Positions 46,560 through 59,185 are shown, counted from the first letter of the stretch. The stretch: DNA of 64,000 nt from Nocardioides yefusunii (GCF_004014875.1 NZ_CP034929.1:2666001-2730000); one strand, 5' to 3'. Made by a program: numbers and translations. Notes: a model not told the origin generated them from the sequence alone.

Positions 46560-46596
46560 GCGACCCCGCCGCTCCGCGAGGGAACGACGGGGTCGC
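46560..46596 (-). terminator. Terminator after groEL
   Basis: A stem of 16 bp on the minus strand (outer arms 46560-46568/46588-46596 perfect; inner part with two G.U pairs) and a 5-base loop lies 35 bases after the groEL stop codon. The two irregular pairs are acceptable only in minus-strand RNA, which supports its use by groEL. Confidence 0.8.
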
Positions 46597-46630
46597 GCTG
46601 GTGCGGGTGATGCTGACGCAGGCGTCAGGA

Positions 46631-48505
<1,875 letters not shown>

Positions 48506-50188
48506 TCAGGAGGGCATGCGCAGGAGTTTGACGGACTTGCTCAGGGACGTGAGAGCGGATCGGAAGGTGTCCTTGAGCTCTTCACCGGTGGCGGCGCAGT
48601 AGAAGTCGTCACCGTCGGCGTTCTCCGCGATCCGCTCCGCCTCCTTGGAACAGTCGCTGGCCGTCGCCGCCTTGCCGTCCGCGTCGGGCGAAGCGATCTT
48701 GGCCAAGGTGTTGCGCACCGGGGAGTTCTTCTTGCACTCGGCCGTGTTGGCCTTGCCGTAGGCGATCGAGATGATCCGGATGCCAGCATTCTTGGCCTCG
48801 GTGGCGATCTTCTCCAGGTTGGTGCATCCCGTCTCGGTCGACGAGCCTCCGAAGTCGCCGGGGCTGTTGATCCCGGAGTACGTCGTCGAGAGCCGATGCT
48901 CGGCGTCGAGCGTGTGTTCGGAGGGCTCACCGTCGGTCTCGAAGATGATGACCTTCTGCGGCGTCAGGTCCTCACCGCGGTCCGGCAGGGCACGCAGCGA
49001 AGCGTTGCCGTCGTAGAGCAGGTACCGCGCGGCACCCTTGAGCGCAGCAGCGAGATGCGTGCCGTTGTTGGACTGCCCCTCGGCCCGGACCATGCAGTCC
49101 ATTCCCTTGACCAACGGGTCGTTGGCGTTGATGGCGCCGGTGGAAGGGTCAGCGAGGAAGCCGTTGCTGAAACCGACGGGAACCCAGGAACCCTGCGTCG
49201 CCTTGCCGTCCGACTTCACCAGACGGGGCTTCGTGCCGTCCCACTTGTCCGCGTCGGAGGAGTTGGTGAAGTAGTGCGTGCCCGAGGTGTTGCTGGTCTT
49301 CGGGACGTAGACCGTCTCGCCGTAGTTCACGTCCGACTTCCGGTGGGTCTTGGTCGTGTTCCCGGAGTTCAGGTACCGCCCTTGCTTGACGCCCGCGGGC
49401 GCCGTCGCACAGGGCACACCGTTCTTCGTGTAGGCGCGCGTCTCGCTCTTGTGGATGGTCCCGAGCGCCACGTACTGCAGTGCCGGATTCATGATCTCGA
49501 GCGAAGAACGGATTCCCGACGTCATCTCGGTGACGTCCTCGGGCTCCATCGAGACGGTGCGGTCAGCCATGATCACGATGTCCATCGGGCGGTAGACCTC
49601 GTTGCCGCAGGTGCCACGGCAGGCGATGGAGACGACCTCACCGGTGCGCCCCTCGTCGTACCCGATCGCGGGAGCGAACTTGAACGGCACGACCTTCTCG
49701 TCCGACACGCGCACGGTGTTGCACTTGGCCTTGGCGATCGTGGTGTCGCACGGGATGAAGCAGAGCGACTCGTCACAGACCTGCCCCGGGTAGCGCGCGG
49801 CCGTGTAGGGCTCACCCTTGCCGGGGTTGCAGGTGCTGGGAATCTGACGGCGGTCAGGGGCCGGCGGCGTCGTGTCGGTCGCGGCGACCACGCACCAGGT
49901 GTCGACGACAGGTGCTGCGTCAGGGTCCAGGCGTGCAGCGGTGGTGCGGACGCGCGTTTCCACTGCGGCTCTACCGTTGTCCAGTTCGAACACCGCCGAC
50001 TGCGCCACCGCGTCCATCGTGTCCTTGAGACGTTGCTTGGACTCGACCTGCAGAGAGATGTCCACGGCGATCGCGGCGCACGCCAGGACCACCAGCAGAA
50101 CGAACGAGACGAGAATCGCGTAGGCGCCCCGCTCGTCCTCGCCGCGAGTGGCGAGTCTGCGTCGGGCAGCGTTCAGTACGGACTTCAT
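48506..50188 (-). CDS. TadG-like pilus assembly protein with von Willebrand A domain
   Basis: A 560-residue protein. The N-terminal Flp/TadG-type segment ([24 protein letters not shown], about residues 21-45) is a single membrane anchor starting with the DERGA motif. A cysteine-containing region follows, then a vWA domain from about residue 200 ([13 protein letters not shown], a MIDAS-like D-x-T-x-S) to about 520, with several more cysteines. TadG-type proteins sit in the envelope and help assemble tight-adherence pili. The ATG overlaps the tadE stop (ATGA), so the pair is coupled. Confidence 0.88.
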   Translation of the reverse strand: MKSVLNAARRRLATRGEDERGAYAILVSFVLLVVLACAAIAVDISLQVESKQRLKDTMDAVAQSAVFELDNGRAAVETRVRTTAARLDPDAAPVVDTWCVVAATDTTPPAPDRRQIPSTCNPGKGEPYTAARYPGQVCDESLCFIPCDTTIAKAKCNTVRVSDEKVVPFKFAPAIGYDEGRTGEVVSIACRGTCGNEVYRPMDIVIMADRTVSMEPEDVTEMTSGIRSSLEIMNPALQYVALGTIHKSETRAYTKNGVPCATAPAGVKQGRYLNSGNTTKTHRKSDVNYGETVYVPKTSNTSGTHYFTNSSDADKWDGTKPRLVKSDGKATQGSWVPVGFSNGFLADPSTGAINANDPLVKGMDCMVRAEGQSNNGTHLAAALKGAARYLLYDGNASLRALPDRGEDLTPQKVIIFETDGEPSEHTLDAEHRLSTTYSGINSPGDFGGSSTETGCTNLEKIATEAKNAGIRIISIAYGKANTAECKKNSPVRNTLAKIASPDADGKAATASDCSKEAERIAENADGDDFYCAATGEELKDTFRSALTSLSKSVKLLRMPS

Positions 50189-50619
50189 TCGACCCTCATC
50201 TCGGACGTGCGATCGAGCCTGATCCCACCGGGGAAGAAGATCGAGATCGGGCTGATGAACTCGTGGGTGTAGGACACCCTGACGAAGACCTCGTCGTCGG
50301 TCTTGCGGCTGTTGAAGACACAGACGGGTTCGCGGTTGCGGGGGCCGGGGCGGCAACCCAACGTGGGGTTCGCCCCCCTCATGCCGTCCAGGGACTGGCG
50401 TGCGGTGTTGAGCACCTGCGTCTCAGTGGCGCCCTCAAAGGTGGCGACGCGCACCGCGTCTCGCGCAGCGTTGTTGATCACCGAAGCCCGGTTGATCATG
50501 TAACCGAAGTCGATGATGCCGAAGAGCAGCATCAGGAAGATCGGCAGGATCAACGCGAACTCGACAGCGGCCACGCCGTTCTCGCCGCGTGCGCGTCTCC
50601 GCGCCGTCAGTCGTCGCAT
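50185..50619 (-). CDS. TadE-family minor pseudopilin-like protein
   Basis: A 144-residue protein with the TadE domain: a basic leader, then GENGVAAVEFALILPIFLMLLFGIIDFGYMI (abbreviated GENGVAAVEFALILP) with the prepilin-like Glu5 equivalent, and a C-terminal part with two cysteines and a SYTHEFISP segment. It is a minor component of Flp/Tad pili. No tadA/B/C ATPase or platform genes are in the window, so the assembly machine must be encoded elsewhere, or this pair has another role. Confidence 0.88.
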   Translation of the reverse strand: MRRLTARRRARGENGVAAVEFALILPIFLMLLFGIIDFGYMINRASVINNAARDAVRVATFEGATETQVLNTARQSLDGMRGANPTLGCRPGPRNREPVCVFNSRKTDDEVFVRVSYTHEFISPISIFFPGGIRLDRTSEMRVE

Positions 50620-50799
50620 GTCTTGGGACCTCCGAGTGCCTCGTGCACGCTCGGGCTCCCCTCCCTGCGACCTTGAGCCGCCGCGCGCTGCTCCGGGGAG
50701 TCTAGGAACGCCTTAGCACCGCGGTCCCCGAAATCAGTGAAATGGCCTGACGCACGTCTGGACCGGCTCGATCCGCGACCACAGGGCATGCACGACGTC

Positions 50800-50823
50800 A
50801 TGCCGATGCCGATGCCGATGCCG
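50800..50823 (+). repeat. Tandem hexanucleotide repeat (ATGCCG x4)
   Basis: Four perfect copies of ATGCCG lie in the non-coding gap between tadE and the DUF2157 gene, about 20-55 bases before the start of the latter. Copy-number change here could alter spacing of promoter elements. Confidence 0.85.
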
Positions 50824-50877
50824 CGATGAGTACCCGAACTCATGACGGCCCGCACCGGTCTGCACCACGATGGCCGT

Positions 50878-52155
50878 ATGACCATGCCACCCACGGGCTC
50901 GACCGTCTCGTCGGCCTCCCCCGACGCCGCCCCGCCCGGGCTGCCCGCACCCGTTCGCACGGCGCCTCGCGACCGCTTGGTCTGGCTGCGGGAGGAGTCC
51001 CTGGCCTGGCAGGCCGAAGGCCTCGTCACGTCGGCACAGATGGAGGTCGTCCTCGCCCGCTACAGCCCCAGTCGCGGCTTCTCGCTCGGACGTCTCCTGC
51101 TCGGTCTCGGTGCCGCCTTCTTCGGCGTCGGGCTGATCTGGTTGGTCGCCAGCAACCTGGAGGACCTCTCCCCCGGCCTGAGGTTCGGCGTCGTGACGGC
51201 CCTGTGGCTGTTCTTCCTCCTCGGGTCCGAGGTACTCCACCAGCGCGGCACCTCACGCGTCGTCGTGGGAGCCGGCCGGACGCTCGCCGCCTTCGCGATC
51301 GGAGCCGTGGTCTTCCAAGCCGCCCAGAGCCTGCAGGTGCCCGCGTACGAACCGAGCCTGCTCGGCGCCTGGGGTGCAGCCGCACTGCTGCACGCCTACG
51401 TCACCCGTGCCCGGGGTCCGCTGCTCGTCGGCCTGGCCGGCACCGCCGCGTGGAGTGTGTGGCAAGGCGTCGCCGCGGAATCGACCTTCGGCGACTTCAT
51501 CTGGACGTTCGGCCTCACCGGCACCGCGATGGTGGCACTGGCCGCCGTGCACCGCGGCGGCTGGAGCGACTTCGCCCGGCCGTGGCGCACCGTGGGCGCG
51601 GCCCTGGCACTGGTCGCGCTCTTCATCGGGTGCCTGCCGATGTCGGAGGGTCTCGAGCTCTCCTGGGGCACCTGGAACGTGACGCTGCTCGTGATCTCGG
51701 TCGGCGCCGTCGGCTCAGGGCTGTGGCGCGGCGACCGGCTCGACGCCGTCGAAACATTGGTGGTCGCTGCCTCCGCCACCATCGCCCTGCTGATGGCGGC
51801 GTGGATCGCCGCGGACGACACCTCGCGGATCGGGGCCGGCGACGTGGCCCATGCCGCGGTCGGCGTCCTGGTCTACGTCGCTCTCGCGATCGCGCTGGCC
51901 GTCTCCGGCACCCTGCGTGACTCCAGTGCGTTGACCACGCTCGCCACGGCGGGGCTCGTCGTCTTCACGACGTTCCAGAGCTTCGCTGTCTTCGGCGAGA
52001 TCATCACCGGCGCCTGGCTCTTCGTGGCCCTCGGCATCGTCCTGCTGGGCACCGGTTTCGGCTTCGACCGCACGCGCCGCCGTCTGGCGACCGAACTGGC
52101 CGACGAACTCACCACCCCACTCGCCACCCCGCTCGCCACCGGGAGCAAGGCATGA
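50878..52155 (+). CDS. DUF2157 domain membrane protein
   Basis: A ~425-residue protein. A cytosolic N-terminus has the DUF2157 signature region (LREESLAWQAEGLVTSAQMEVVLARYS), followed by about 12 hydrophobic helices and a short charged tail. The function is unknown. It pairs with a GDYXXLXY-domain protein here, as in many bacteria. Two starts are possible (50842 and 50878); neither has a clear ribosome binding site. The last codons overlap the next gene's start (ATGA). Confidence 0.87.
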   Translation: MTMPPTGSTVSSASPDAAPPGLPAPVRTAPRDRLVWLREESLAWQAEGLVTSAQMEVVLARYSPSRGFSLGRLLLGLGAAFFGVGLIWLVASNLEDLSPGLRFGVVTALWLFFLLGSEVLHQRGTSRVVVGAGRTLAAFAIGAVVFQAAQSLQVPAYEPSLLGAWGAAALLHAYVTRARGPLLVGLAGTAAWSVWQGVAAESTFGDFIWTFGLTGTAMVALAAVHRGGWSDFARPWRTVGAALALVALFIGCLPMSEGLELSWGTWNVTLLVISVGAVGSGLWRGDRLDAVETLVVAASATIALLMAAWIAADDTSRIGAGDVAHAAVGVLVYVALAIALAVSGTLRDSSALTTLATAGLVVFTTFQSFAVFGEIITGAWLFVALGIVLLGTGFGFDRTRRRLATELADELTTPLATPLATGSKA

Positions 52156-52676
52156 GCACCGCACGCAACCGGCTGTCCGCCGTCCCCCGTCCGGTCGTGC
52201 TGACCGGCCTCGTCGTGGCCCAGCTCGCGTTGGTCGCCGTGGCGGTCGCGCCCCAGCTCTCGGCCCGCGCGACGGGTGAGACCCATCTGCTGCGCACCCA
52301 GCCGATCGACCCGATCGACCCGTTCCGCGGCGCCTACGTGACGCTCTCCTACCCCGGCCTGCAGGCGGACTGGGACGAGTCCGGAGACGAGCAGACCTTC
52401 GAGACCCCCAACGGCGACGTCTACGTCGAACTGCTGCCGGAGGCGGAGGGCAGCGACGTGCTGGAGCCCGGCCGCTGGCTCACGGCCGCACCCGACGCCG
52501 GCCCGTACCTGGCCTGCGTCTCCGACGGTTGGCGGGCCCGGTGCGGCATCGAGTCGTTCTTCGTCTCCCAGGACCGCGCCCGCTCATTGGAGCAGGGACT
52601 GCGCAACGGTGGCGTCGCCGAGGTCAAGGTCGACTCCCGCGGCAACGCAGCCGTGGTGGACGTCCGCGAGGACTGA
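52152..52676 (+). CDS. GDYXXLXY-domain protein
   Basis: A 174-residue protein with one N-terminal membrane helix (about residues 14-34) and an extracytoplasmic domain. The family motif GDYxxLxY appears as RGAYVTLSY, with Ala in place of the name-giving Asp. Two cysteines (LACVSDGWRARCG) could form a disulfide. Family function is unknown; it is a usual partner of DUF2157 proteins. Its start overlaps the DUF2157 stop by four bases. Confidence 0.85.
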   Translation: MSTARNRLSAVPRPVVLTGLVVAQLALVAVAVAPQLSARATGETHLLRTQPIDPIDPFRGAYVTLSYPGLQADWDESGDEQTFETPNGDVYVELLPEAEGSDVLEPGRWLTAAPDAGPYLACVSDGWRARCGIESFFVSQDRARSLEQGLRNGGVAEVKVDSRGNAAVVDVRED

Positions 52677-52678
52677 CC

Positions 52679-53569
52679 TCAGGCGGCGCCGAGTTCGTCG
52701 AGCCGCGCAAGGAGATCGCGCAGCATCGCCACGACGCCGGCGGGACCGTCGACCCTGTGGTCGGCCAGGTCGAGGAGTTGGGCAGGGCCGTCCCCGGTGT
52801 GGGCCGCGACGACCCGGGCGTCGAACCCGTCTCCCGATCGCAGGTCACGCAGAGCCAGGAACGCCTCGACGTCCCCGAGGTCGTCACCGGCGTAGAGCAC
52901 GCTCGCGGCGTCCCACTCGGTGACCAGACGGCGCAGCGCCACGCCCTTGTCCATGCCGGGGGCCCGGACCTCGATCACCTGACGGCCGGGTTCGACGGTG
53001 AGCCCGTGCGCCTTCGCGGCCGCGGTCAACGGCTCCTCCAGGCGCGCGTAGACGGCCAGTGAGTCAGGCATCCGGCGGGTGTGCACGGCGACGGCCAGGC
53101 CCTTGGACTCCACGAACGCGTCGGCCGCGTCGGCGTGACGGAGCAGGACGGGAAGTTCGGCCAGGAAGGTGGCCAGACCGCGCGGCGGGAGCGGCGTCGT
53201 GAGACGCCGCGTGTGGGCGTCCCAGCGTTCGTTGCCGTACTGCCCCAGGACCGCGAAGCGACCACCGGATCGCTCGACCAGGGCACCGACCTCTTCGAGT
53301 TCGCCGAGGGCGAGCGCCTGCCGGACCGGACGTCCGGTGACCACGGCCAGGCCGCCGGTGCGGGCAGCCACCGCCGCCATCAGCGCCGGGGCGTCGGGGT
53401 GGATGTGGGCCGCGGTCGGGTCGTCCACGATCGGCGCCAGGGTGCCGTCGAAGTCGAGGCCGACGACGAAGCGCTGCGGCTCTGCGAGCAGCACGTCCCA
53501 CGCAGGGGCGCACTCCCCTGCGTCACCGGATTCCAGAGGGTCCCCGTGCTGGCTCATGGGCTCACTCAA
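52679..53569 (-). CDS. otsB: Trehalose-6-phosphate phosphatase
   Basis: A 296-residue HAD-superfamily phosphatase that makes trehalose from trehalose-6-phosphate. Motif I is LDFDGTLAP with nucleophile Asp39 and acid/base Asp41; motif II is VVTGRPV; the lysine motif is APGMDKGVALRRL; motif IV is YAGDDLGDVEAF. Starts at 53569 or 53557 are both possible. It works with otsA, which lies about 3 kb away on the other strand. The stop is 2 bases from the convergent GDYXXLXY gene. Confidence 0.95.
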   Translation of the reverse strand: MSEPMSQHGDPLESGDAGECAPAWDVLLAEPQRFVVGLDFDGTLAPIVDDPTAAHIHPDAPALMAAVAARTGGLAVVTGRPVRQALALGELEEVGALVERSGGRFAVLGQYGNERWDAHTRRLTTPLPPRGLATFLAELPVLLRHADAADAFVESKGLAVAVHTRRMPDSLAVYARLEEPLTAAAKAHGLTVEPGRQVIEVRAPGMDKGVALRRLVTEWDAASVLYAGDDLGDVEAFLALRDLRSGDGFDARVVAAHTGDGPAQLLDLADHRVDGPAGVVAMLRDLLARLDELGAA

Positions 53570-53597
53570 CCATGCCGTCGAGGGCCCTGGGCGGCGA

Positions 53598-54128
53598 TCA
53601 ACCGGTCAGGATGACGGTGAGTCGGTCGCCCTTCATGGGCTCGACGGCCACCTTGACCCGGTCGATCCCGAGGTCCAGGGCGAGTTGCTTCCCCTCGGCC
53701 TTGAGGCGGGTCGGGTAGTAGACGGTGTCGGCGGGGATGTTGCCGACCCAGTTGTCGCTGCCGACGACCTGCCAGCCTGCGGCCGTGATCTTCGCCGCCG
53801 TCCGCCCTGCGAGACCGGTGATGCCGGAGTTGTTGAAGACCTCGACGTAGACCTTCCCGCGGTTGATCTTCGGCTTGGGCTTGGGCTTCTTCGTCGGGGT
53901 GGCGCTCGGCGTGGCAGTCGGGGTGGCGCTCGGCGTCGGCGCGACCGTCTCGGGCGACGCGATCGGGACCTTGACCTCGTCACTCGCGTTGCCCGAGGTG
54001 AGCGCGAACGCGCCACCGGCAGCGATCACCGCTGCCACGCTCAGCAGGACGACGGGAGACGGCACGGCGACGCCGGACTCGTCACGACGACGGGTACGGG
54101 AGCTGACCTGACGGGAGGGGGAAGACAT
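53598..54128 (-). CDS. LytR C-terminal domain membrane-anchored protein
   Basis: A 176-residue protein. A short cytosolic Arg-rich start leads to one membrane helix (about residues 24-45), a Thr/Pro/Ala/Lys spacer (APTPSATPTATPSATPTKKP), and a LytR_C domain (about 88-176, VYVEVFNNSGITGLAGRTAAKI). LytR_C domains occur with cell-wall ligases of the LytR-CpsA-Psr family, but the catalytic LCP domain is absent. It starts 10 bases after the DUF3263 gene, so the two are probably one operon. Confidence 0.88.
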   Translation of the reverse strand: MSSPSRQVSSRTRRRDESGVAVPSPVVLLSVAAVIAAGGAFALTSGNASDEVKVPIASPETVAPTPSATPTATPSATPTKKPKPKPKINRGKVYVEVFNNSGITGLAGRTAAKITAAGWQVVGSDNWVGNIPADTVYYPTRLKAEGKQLALDLGIDRVKVAVEPMKGDRLTVILTG

Positions 54129-54138
54129 GCGGTCTGAC

Positions 54139-54435
54139 TCAGATCTCGAGGCCGAGGCGGCGGGCGGAACGCTGACGCTGACGCTGCTCACGCAGGCGAC
54201 GCAGGCGACGGACGAGGAGCGGGTCTGACTCGAGCGCGTCGTCACGGTCGATCAACGCGTTGAGCACCTGGTAGTAGCGGGTCGAGGACATGTCGAACGT
54301 CTCCCGGATCGCCTGTTCCTTGGCTCCGGCGTACTTGAACCACTGCCGCTCGAAGGCGAGGACGGCGATCTCGCGGTCACTCAGTGTGGCGTGCGGCTGC
54401 TCGACACTCTCGGGGAGAGATTCAGCGGCTTCCAT
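54139..54435 (-). CDS. DUF3263 family small protein
   Basis: A 98-residue actinobacterial protein with a helix-turn-helix-like region (LSDREIAVLAFERQWFKYAGAKEQAI, RETFDMSSTRYYQVLNALID) and a very basic C-terminus. Its function is unknown; a DNA-binding role is plausible. The ATG at 54435 has a GGGAGG ribosome binding site. It is conserved upstream of LytR_C proteins in actinobacteria. Confidence 0.9.
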   Translation of the reverse strand: MEAAESLPESVEQPHATLSDREIAVLAFERQWFKYAGAKEQAIRETFDMSSTRYYQVLNALIDRDDALESDPLLVRRLRRLREQRQRQRSARRLGLEI

Positions 54436-54562
54436 GCGTCCTCCCTCTACGGCTCGTGAAGCGACCCGGTGCTGCTCCGTGCGCCACTGTAGGTGAGAGG
54501 TCCCAGCCATGTCATCGCGACGCACGGAGCCGACGTGGATGTGACGGATGAGGCCCCTGGGG

Positions 54563-55219
54563 TCAGGAGGCACCCGCACCGAGCCAGTTCAGCACCGCCC
54601 GCACCCGCCGGTGCGTTCCCCCGTCGGCGTGGAGACCGAGCTTGGCGAAGATCCGCTGGGTGTGCTTCTCCACGGCCCCCTCGGTGACCACCAGACGACG
54701 CGCCACCTCCCCGTTGGAGAGACCTTCGGCCATCAGCCCCAGCACCTCACGCTCGCGCGGCGTCAGGGAGTCCACCGGATCCTGGCGTCGGCGCTGGCGC
54801 GTGAAGAGTTGCTGCACCACCTGGGGGTCGAGCACCGTCCCGCCGTCCGCGACCGACGCCGCGTGGGCGAGGAAGTCGTCGACGTCAGCGACACGGTCCT
54901 TGAGGAGGTAGCCCACGCCCGAGGCGTCCGCGGCCAGCAGGTCGTCGGCGTAGGAGACCTCCACGTACTGGCTCAGGACCATGATCCGGGCCTGCGGCCA
55001 CTCGGCACGGACCTTCACCGCCGCCCGCAACCCCTCGTCGGTGTGGCTCGGCGGCATCCGCACGTCCACGATCCCCAGGTCGGGACGGTGCTGTTCCATG
55101 GAGCTGACGAACCCCGGCCCGTCCCCGGCCTGAGCGACCACCTCGTGGCCCGCTTCGGTGAGCAGCAGGGCCAGCCCCTGACGCAGCAGGACGGAGTCGT
55201 CGGCGATCACGATGCGCAT
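54563..55219 (-). CDS. Response regulator, NarL/FixJ (LuxR) type
   Basis: A 218-residue transcription regulator. The receiver domain has Asp7 and Asp8, the phosphorylated Asp52 (GIVDVRMPP) and Lys in YLLKDR; the C-terminal LuxR helix-turn-helix reads LTPREREVLGLMAEGLSNGEVARRLVVTEGAVEKH (abbreviated LTPREREVLGLMAEG). It is coupled to the histidine kinase upstream: a GTG at 55252 overlaps the kinase stop (GTGA) and is an alternative start, but conserved sequence begins at 55219. Confidence 0.93.
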   Translation of the reverse strand: MRIVIADDSVLLRQGLALLLTEAGHEVVAQAGDGPGFVSSMEQHRPDLGIVDVRMPPSHTDEGLRAAVKVRAEWPQARIMVLSQYVEVSYADDLLAADASGVGYLLKDRVADVDDFLAHAASVADGGTVLDPQVVQQLFTRQRRRQDPVDSLTPREREVLGLMAEGLSNGEVARRLVVTEGAVEKHTQRIFAKLGLHADGGTHRRVRAVLNWLGAGAS

Positions 55220-55248
55220 GCGCCCAGCCTCGCCGACGCCCGGCCCGG

Positions 55249-56553
55249 TCACTGCAGCGGGATCCGTGCGGTCACCACCGTCGGCCCCCCGAGCGGCGAG
55301 CGGACGTCGAAGGTTCCCTCGACCGCCGCGACCCGCTGTCGCAGCCCTGCCAGTCCGTGCCCCTTGCCCAGGTGTGCACCTCCGGCGCCAGTATCAGTGA
55401 CCCGGACCAGCAACACGTCGCCGTCAGGACCGACCTCGACGGTCGCCGACTCGGCGCCCGAGTGCTTGGCGACGTTCGTGAGTGCTTCGGAGACGGTGAA
55501 GTAGACGGCCGTCTCGACGTGCGGCCCCAGACCCGAAGGAACGGCGTGCGTCATCGTGACGGGCACGGCGCTCCGCGCGGCGAGCTCGTCGAGCGCGACC
55601 CCCAGACCGCGATCGACCAGCAGTGGCGGCGCGATGCCGCGCGAGAGGGAACGCAGTTCGTCGAGGGTGTCGCGAGCCTGCCGCAGAGCGTCGTCGAGGA
55701 TCAGTTCGGCTCGTTCCGGGTCGGTGGTCTGAAGACGCTTCGCCCGCCCCAGGTCCATGCCGAGGCGCACGAGACGCTGCTGGGGTCCGTCGTGGATGTC
55801 GCGTTCGAGGCGACGCAGAGCCACCGCCTCGGCGCTCTGGGCCGCTGCGCGTGCCTCATCGGCGCGGCGCACCCGGGCATCGACGGCGCCGCGGGCGTTC
55901 AGGACGAGGTCGGCCGACGCCGCGCTGACCCATGCTGCCCCACGCACGCCCCACGGCAGGACGAGCGCAGCCACGACGGCGGAGGCAGCGTGGAACCAGA
56001 TCGCTTCGGCCCGGCCGTACTCCGCGCCGAGCAGTTTCGTCAGGTCCGAGACCAAGGTGAAGTTCTCCCGGCCCACGTTGCCCCACAGGGCGTACGTGGC
56101 CCCACCCAGCACCTCTGCCCAGAGGACGACCACGACCATGAAGGAGACCGTTCCGGGGAGCCATCCGACGAGGCTCCACAGCACGTCGAGCCACTTCTGG
56201 GGGTCCCGCAGCGGCATCAGGAGCCGGGTCAACAGCGGCTGGTGGGCGCGGGCCGGGCGGTAGAGCGGCCTGGCGACGTCGCGGTCGAGCCACTGCTCCA
56301 GACGCCAGCGTTCGAAGCGGGCGAACCACGAAGCCGTCACCAGAGTGGCCACCAGGATCGGGAGGCCGACCCAGACGACGAGCATTCCAGCGCCCGCGGT
56401 GAGCCCGACCGAGACGATCACCAGGGTGGCGACCCCGATCGGCAGGCTGGTGACGGAGTAGGCGGAGTCGAGGAGGAGACGACGGCCGAGGGGTCGACGT
56501 CGCACGGGGGTCTCCGGCGTGACGCCAACGGTGGCGTCCTGGTTGTTCAGCAT
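55249..56553 (-). CDS. Sensor histidine kinase, HisKA_3 type with N-terminal membrane sensor
   Basis: A 434-residue kinase. The N-terminal ~210 residues hold about four to six transmembrane segments of the Sensor (PF13796-like) type. The phosphoacceptor is His254 in [15 protein letters not shown], followed by a HATPase domain ([30 protein letters not shown]). It pairs with the NarL-type regulator. The signal is unknown; such pairs often respond to envelope stress or antibiotics. The ATG at 56553 is preceded by GGAG; the longer frame overlaps otsA antisense. Confidence 0.93.
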   Translation of the reverse strand: MLNNQDATVGVTPETPVRRRPLGRRLLLDSAYSVTSLPIGVATLVIVSVGLTAGAGMLVVWVGLPILVATLVTASWFARFERWRLEQWLDRDVARPLYRPARAHQPLLTRLLMPLRDPQKWLDVLWSLVGWLPGTVSFMVVVVLWAEVLGGATYALWGNVGRENFTLVSDLTKLLGAEYGRAEAIWFHAASAVVAALVLPWGVRGAAWVSAASADLVLNARGAVDARVRRADEARAAAQSAEAVALRRLERDIHDGPQQRLVRLGMDLGRAKRLQTTDPERAELILDDALRQARDTLDELRSLSRGIAPPLLVDRGLGVALDELAARSAVPVTMTHAVPSGLGPHVETAVYFTVSEALTNVAKHSGAESATVEVGPDGDVLLVRVTDTGAGGAHLGKGHGLAGLRQRVAAVEGTFDVRSPLGGPTVVTARIPLQ

Positions 56554-56673
56554 GGCTCCAGTCTCGCGTCGCCGTGACTCGCCGACGATCCTGTCACCCG
56601 GCCAGTGCCGTGTCGGGCCAGCCCGACAAGGGGCCGCGCCGCCGGGTTCCGAGCGAGTCCTGGACCGCCTCGC

Positions 56674-56679
56674 TAGTGT
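56674..56679 (+). promoter_or_regulatory. -10 box for a leaderless otsA transcript
   Basis: TAGTGT ends 7 bases before the GTG at 56687. No Shine-Dalgarno sequence is present. The divergent histidine-kinase start lies 120 bases away. Confidence 0.45.
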
Positions 56680-56686
56680 GACCCGC

Positions 56687-58090
<1,404 letters not shown>

Positions 58091-58097
58091 ACGCCAG

Positions 58098-58152
58098 ACC
58101 CCACCGGTTTGAGTCGTCACAACAGCCGTTTGACGACCCCAACCGGTGGGGT
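58098..58152. repeat. Palindromic repeat, copy 1 (downstream of otsA)
   Basis: Arms 58098-58119 and 58131-58152 (22 bp each, two mismatches) around an 11-base loop. The outer arm ACCCCACCGGTTTGAGTCGT is identical to the arms of copy 2 at 59164-59218. It probably also serves as the otsA terminator. It lies 60 bases before the AbiEi/DUF559-type gene. Confidence 0.9.
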
Positions 58153-58211
58153 GCGGCAGGGCCTGTGGACGACGCTCCCCTCCCGGGACGCCGACGCCTC
58201 AGGCTGCACGC

Positions 58212-59185
58212 ATGGACACGACCATCACGCGCGCCGACGTCGTCATCCCCGTCCCCACCGACTCCACCGGCCTGCACGGTCCCACCAAGGGACAGGCACG
58301 AGGCGCGGGGTGGCGACGCACCTCTCCGGGGCTCTACGTCCCGGCACGCGTCGAGCCCACGCTCACGGCTCAACGGATCGTCGAGGCATGGGCGGGCGCG
58401 CCGCAGGGCACGGCAGTCACGGGCTGGGCAGCCCTCCACTGGCTCGGAGCCGAGTGGTTCCCCGGCACGGCGTCCGACCGCTCCCTCCTTCCTGTTCCGC
58501 TGGCGCTCGGAGACCGTCAACACACACCGCGAAGGCCCGGTGTGCTGCCGTGCCACGAGTGGCTCTTCGACGACGACGTGCGCGAGTCGGACGGATTGCC
58601 GCTGACCCGGCCGGAACGATCGGCAGTGGCAGAGATGGTGCGCGCGAGGACGTTCGAGGAAGCCGTCCAGGTGGCAGACATGGCCGTGGGGTCAGGTGTC
58701 ATGACGCTCCCGGAACTCATCGAGTACACCGAACGCCTGCGCGGTCGGCCGCGCTCACGCCGTTTGCTCTCCGCCGTGGGCGAAGCTCGCGAGAACGTGT
58801 GGTCTCCGATGGAGACGACCCTGCGCCTGCACTGGCTCACCCTTCGCCCCGCGGCGCACCTGCTCTGCAACACCCCGATCCTGTCGACAGCTGGACAGCT
58901 GGACAGCACATGCTGACGCCAGACCTGTTTGACCCTGAGTTCGGGGTGGCCGGTGAGTACGACGGCGTCGTGCACGACTCGTTGAGCGTGAGGCGACGCG
59001 ACCTCGACCGCGAGGAGCGGGCGCGTCAGGCGGGAATCGAGGTGGTCTCGATGAACTCCACCGATCTCGTGGACCGCACGTCGTTCGACCGACGGCTCAG
59101 CAACGCCTACACGCGCGCACAACGCCGTCAACAGCTCCGCGACCAGCGCTCGTGGCAGGTCGAACCCCACCGGTTTGAGTCGTGA
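58212..59185 (+). pseudogene. AbiEi-like/DUF559-type nuclease-like gene, frameshifted by an 8-bp tandem duplication
   Basis: The ATG at 58212 opens a frame that ends at 58916; the conserved C-terminus continues in another frame to 59185. Removing one copy of an 8-bp repeat at 58887-58902 restores a 321-residue protein exactly (966 bases). Residues 1-80 look like the AbiEi/winged-helix N-terminus (GWRRTSPGLYVPARV, VTGWAALHWLGAEWFPG). The C-terminal ~90 residues resemble a DUF559/Vsr-like nuclease fold (TPDLFDPEFGVAGEYDG, then RRRDLDREERARQAGIEVVSM). Similar genes occur in many copies in Nocardioides-type genomes. The break could be a real mutation, a phase-variable site or a sequencing error. 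The last codons and the stop lie within the left arm of palindrome copy 2. Confidence 0.82.
58887..58907 (+). repeat. 8-bp tandem duplication that breaks the gene
   Basis: ACAGCTGG occurs twice in a row (58887-58894, 58895-58902) and is followed by a partial third copy, ACAGC (58903-58907). Loss of one unit joins STAGQHMLTPDLF in frame. Confidence 0.95.

Noticed and set aside
50607..51029. Minus-strand open frame upstream of tadE with a GIGIGIG repeat
   Set aside because: The repeat is the translated ATGCCG tandem; the rest is antisense to the DUF2157 gene with no domain or ribosome binding site.
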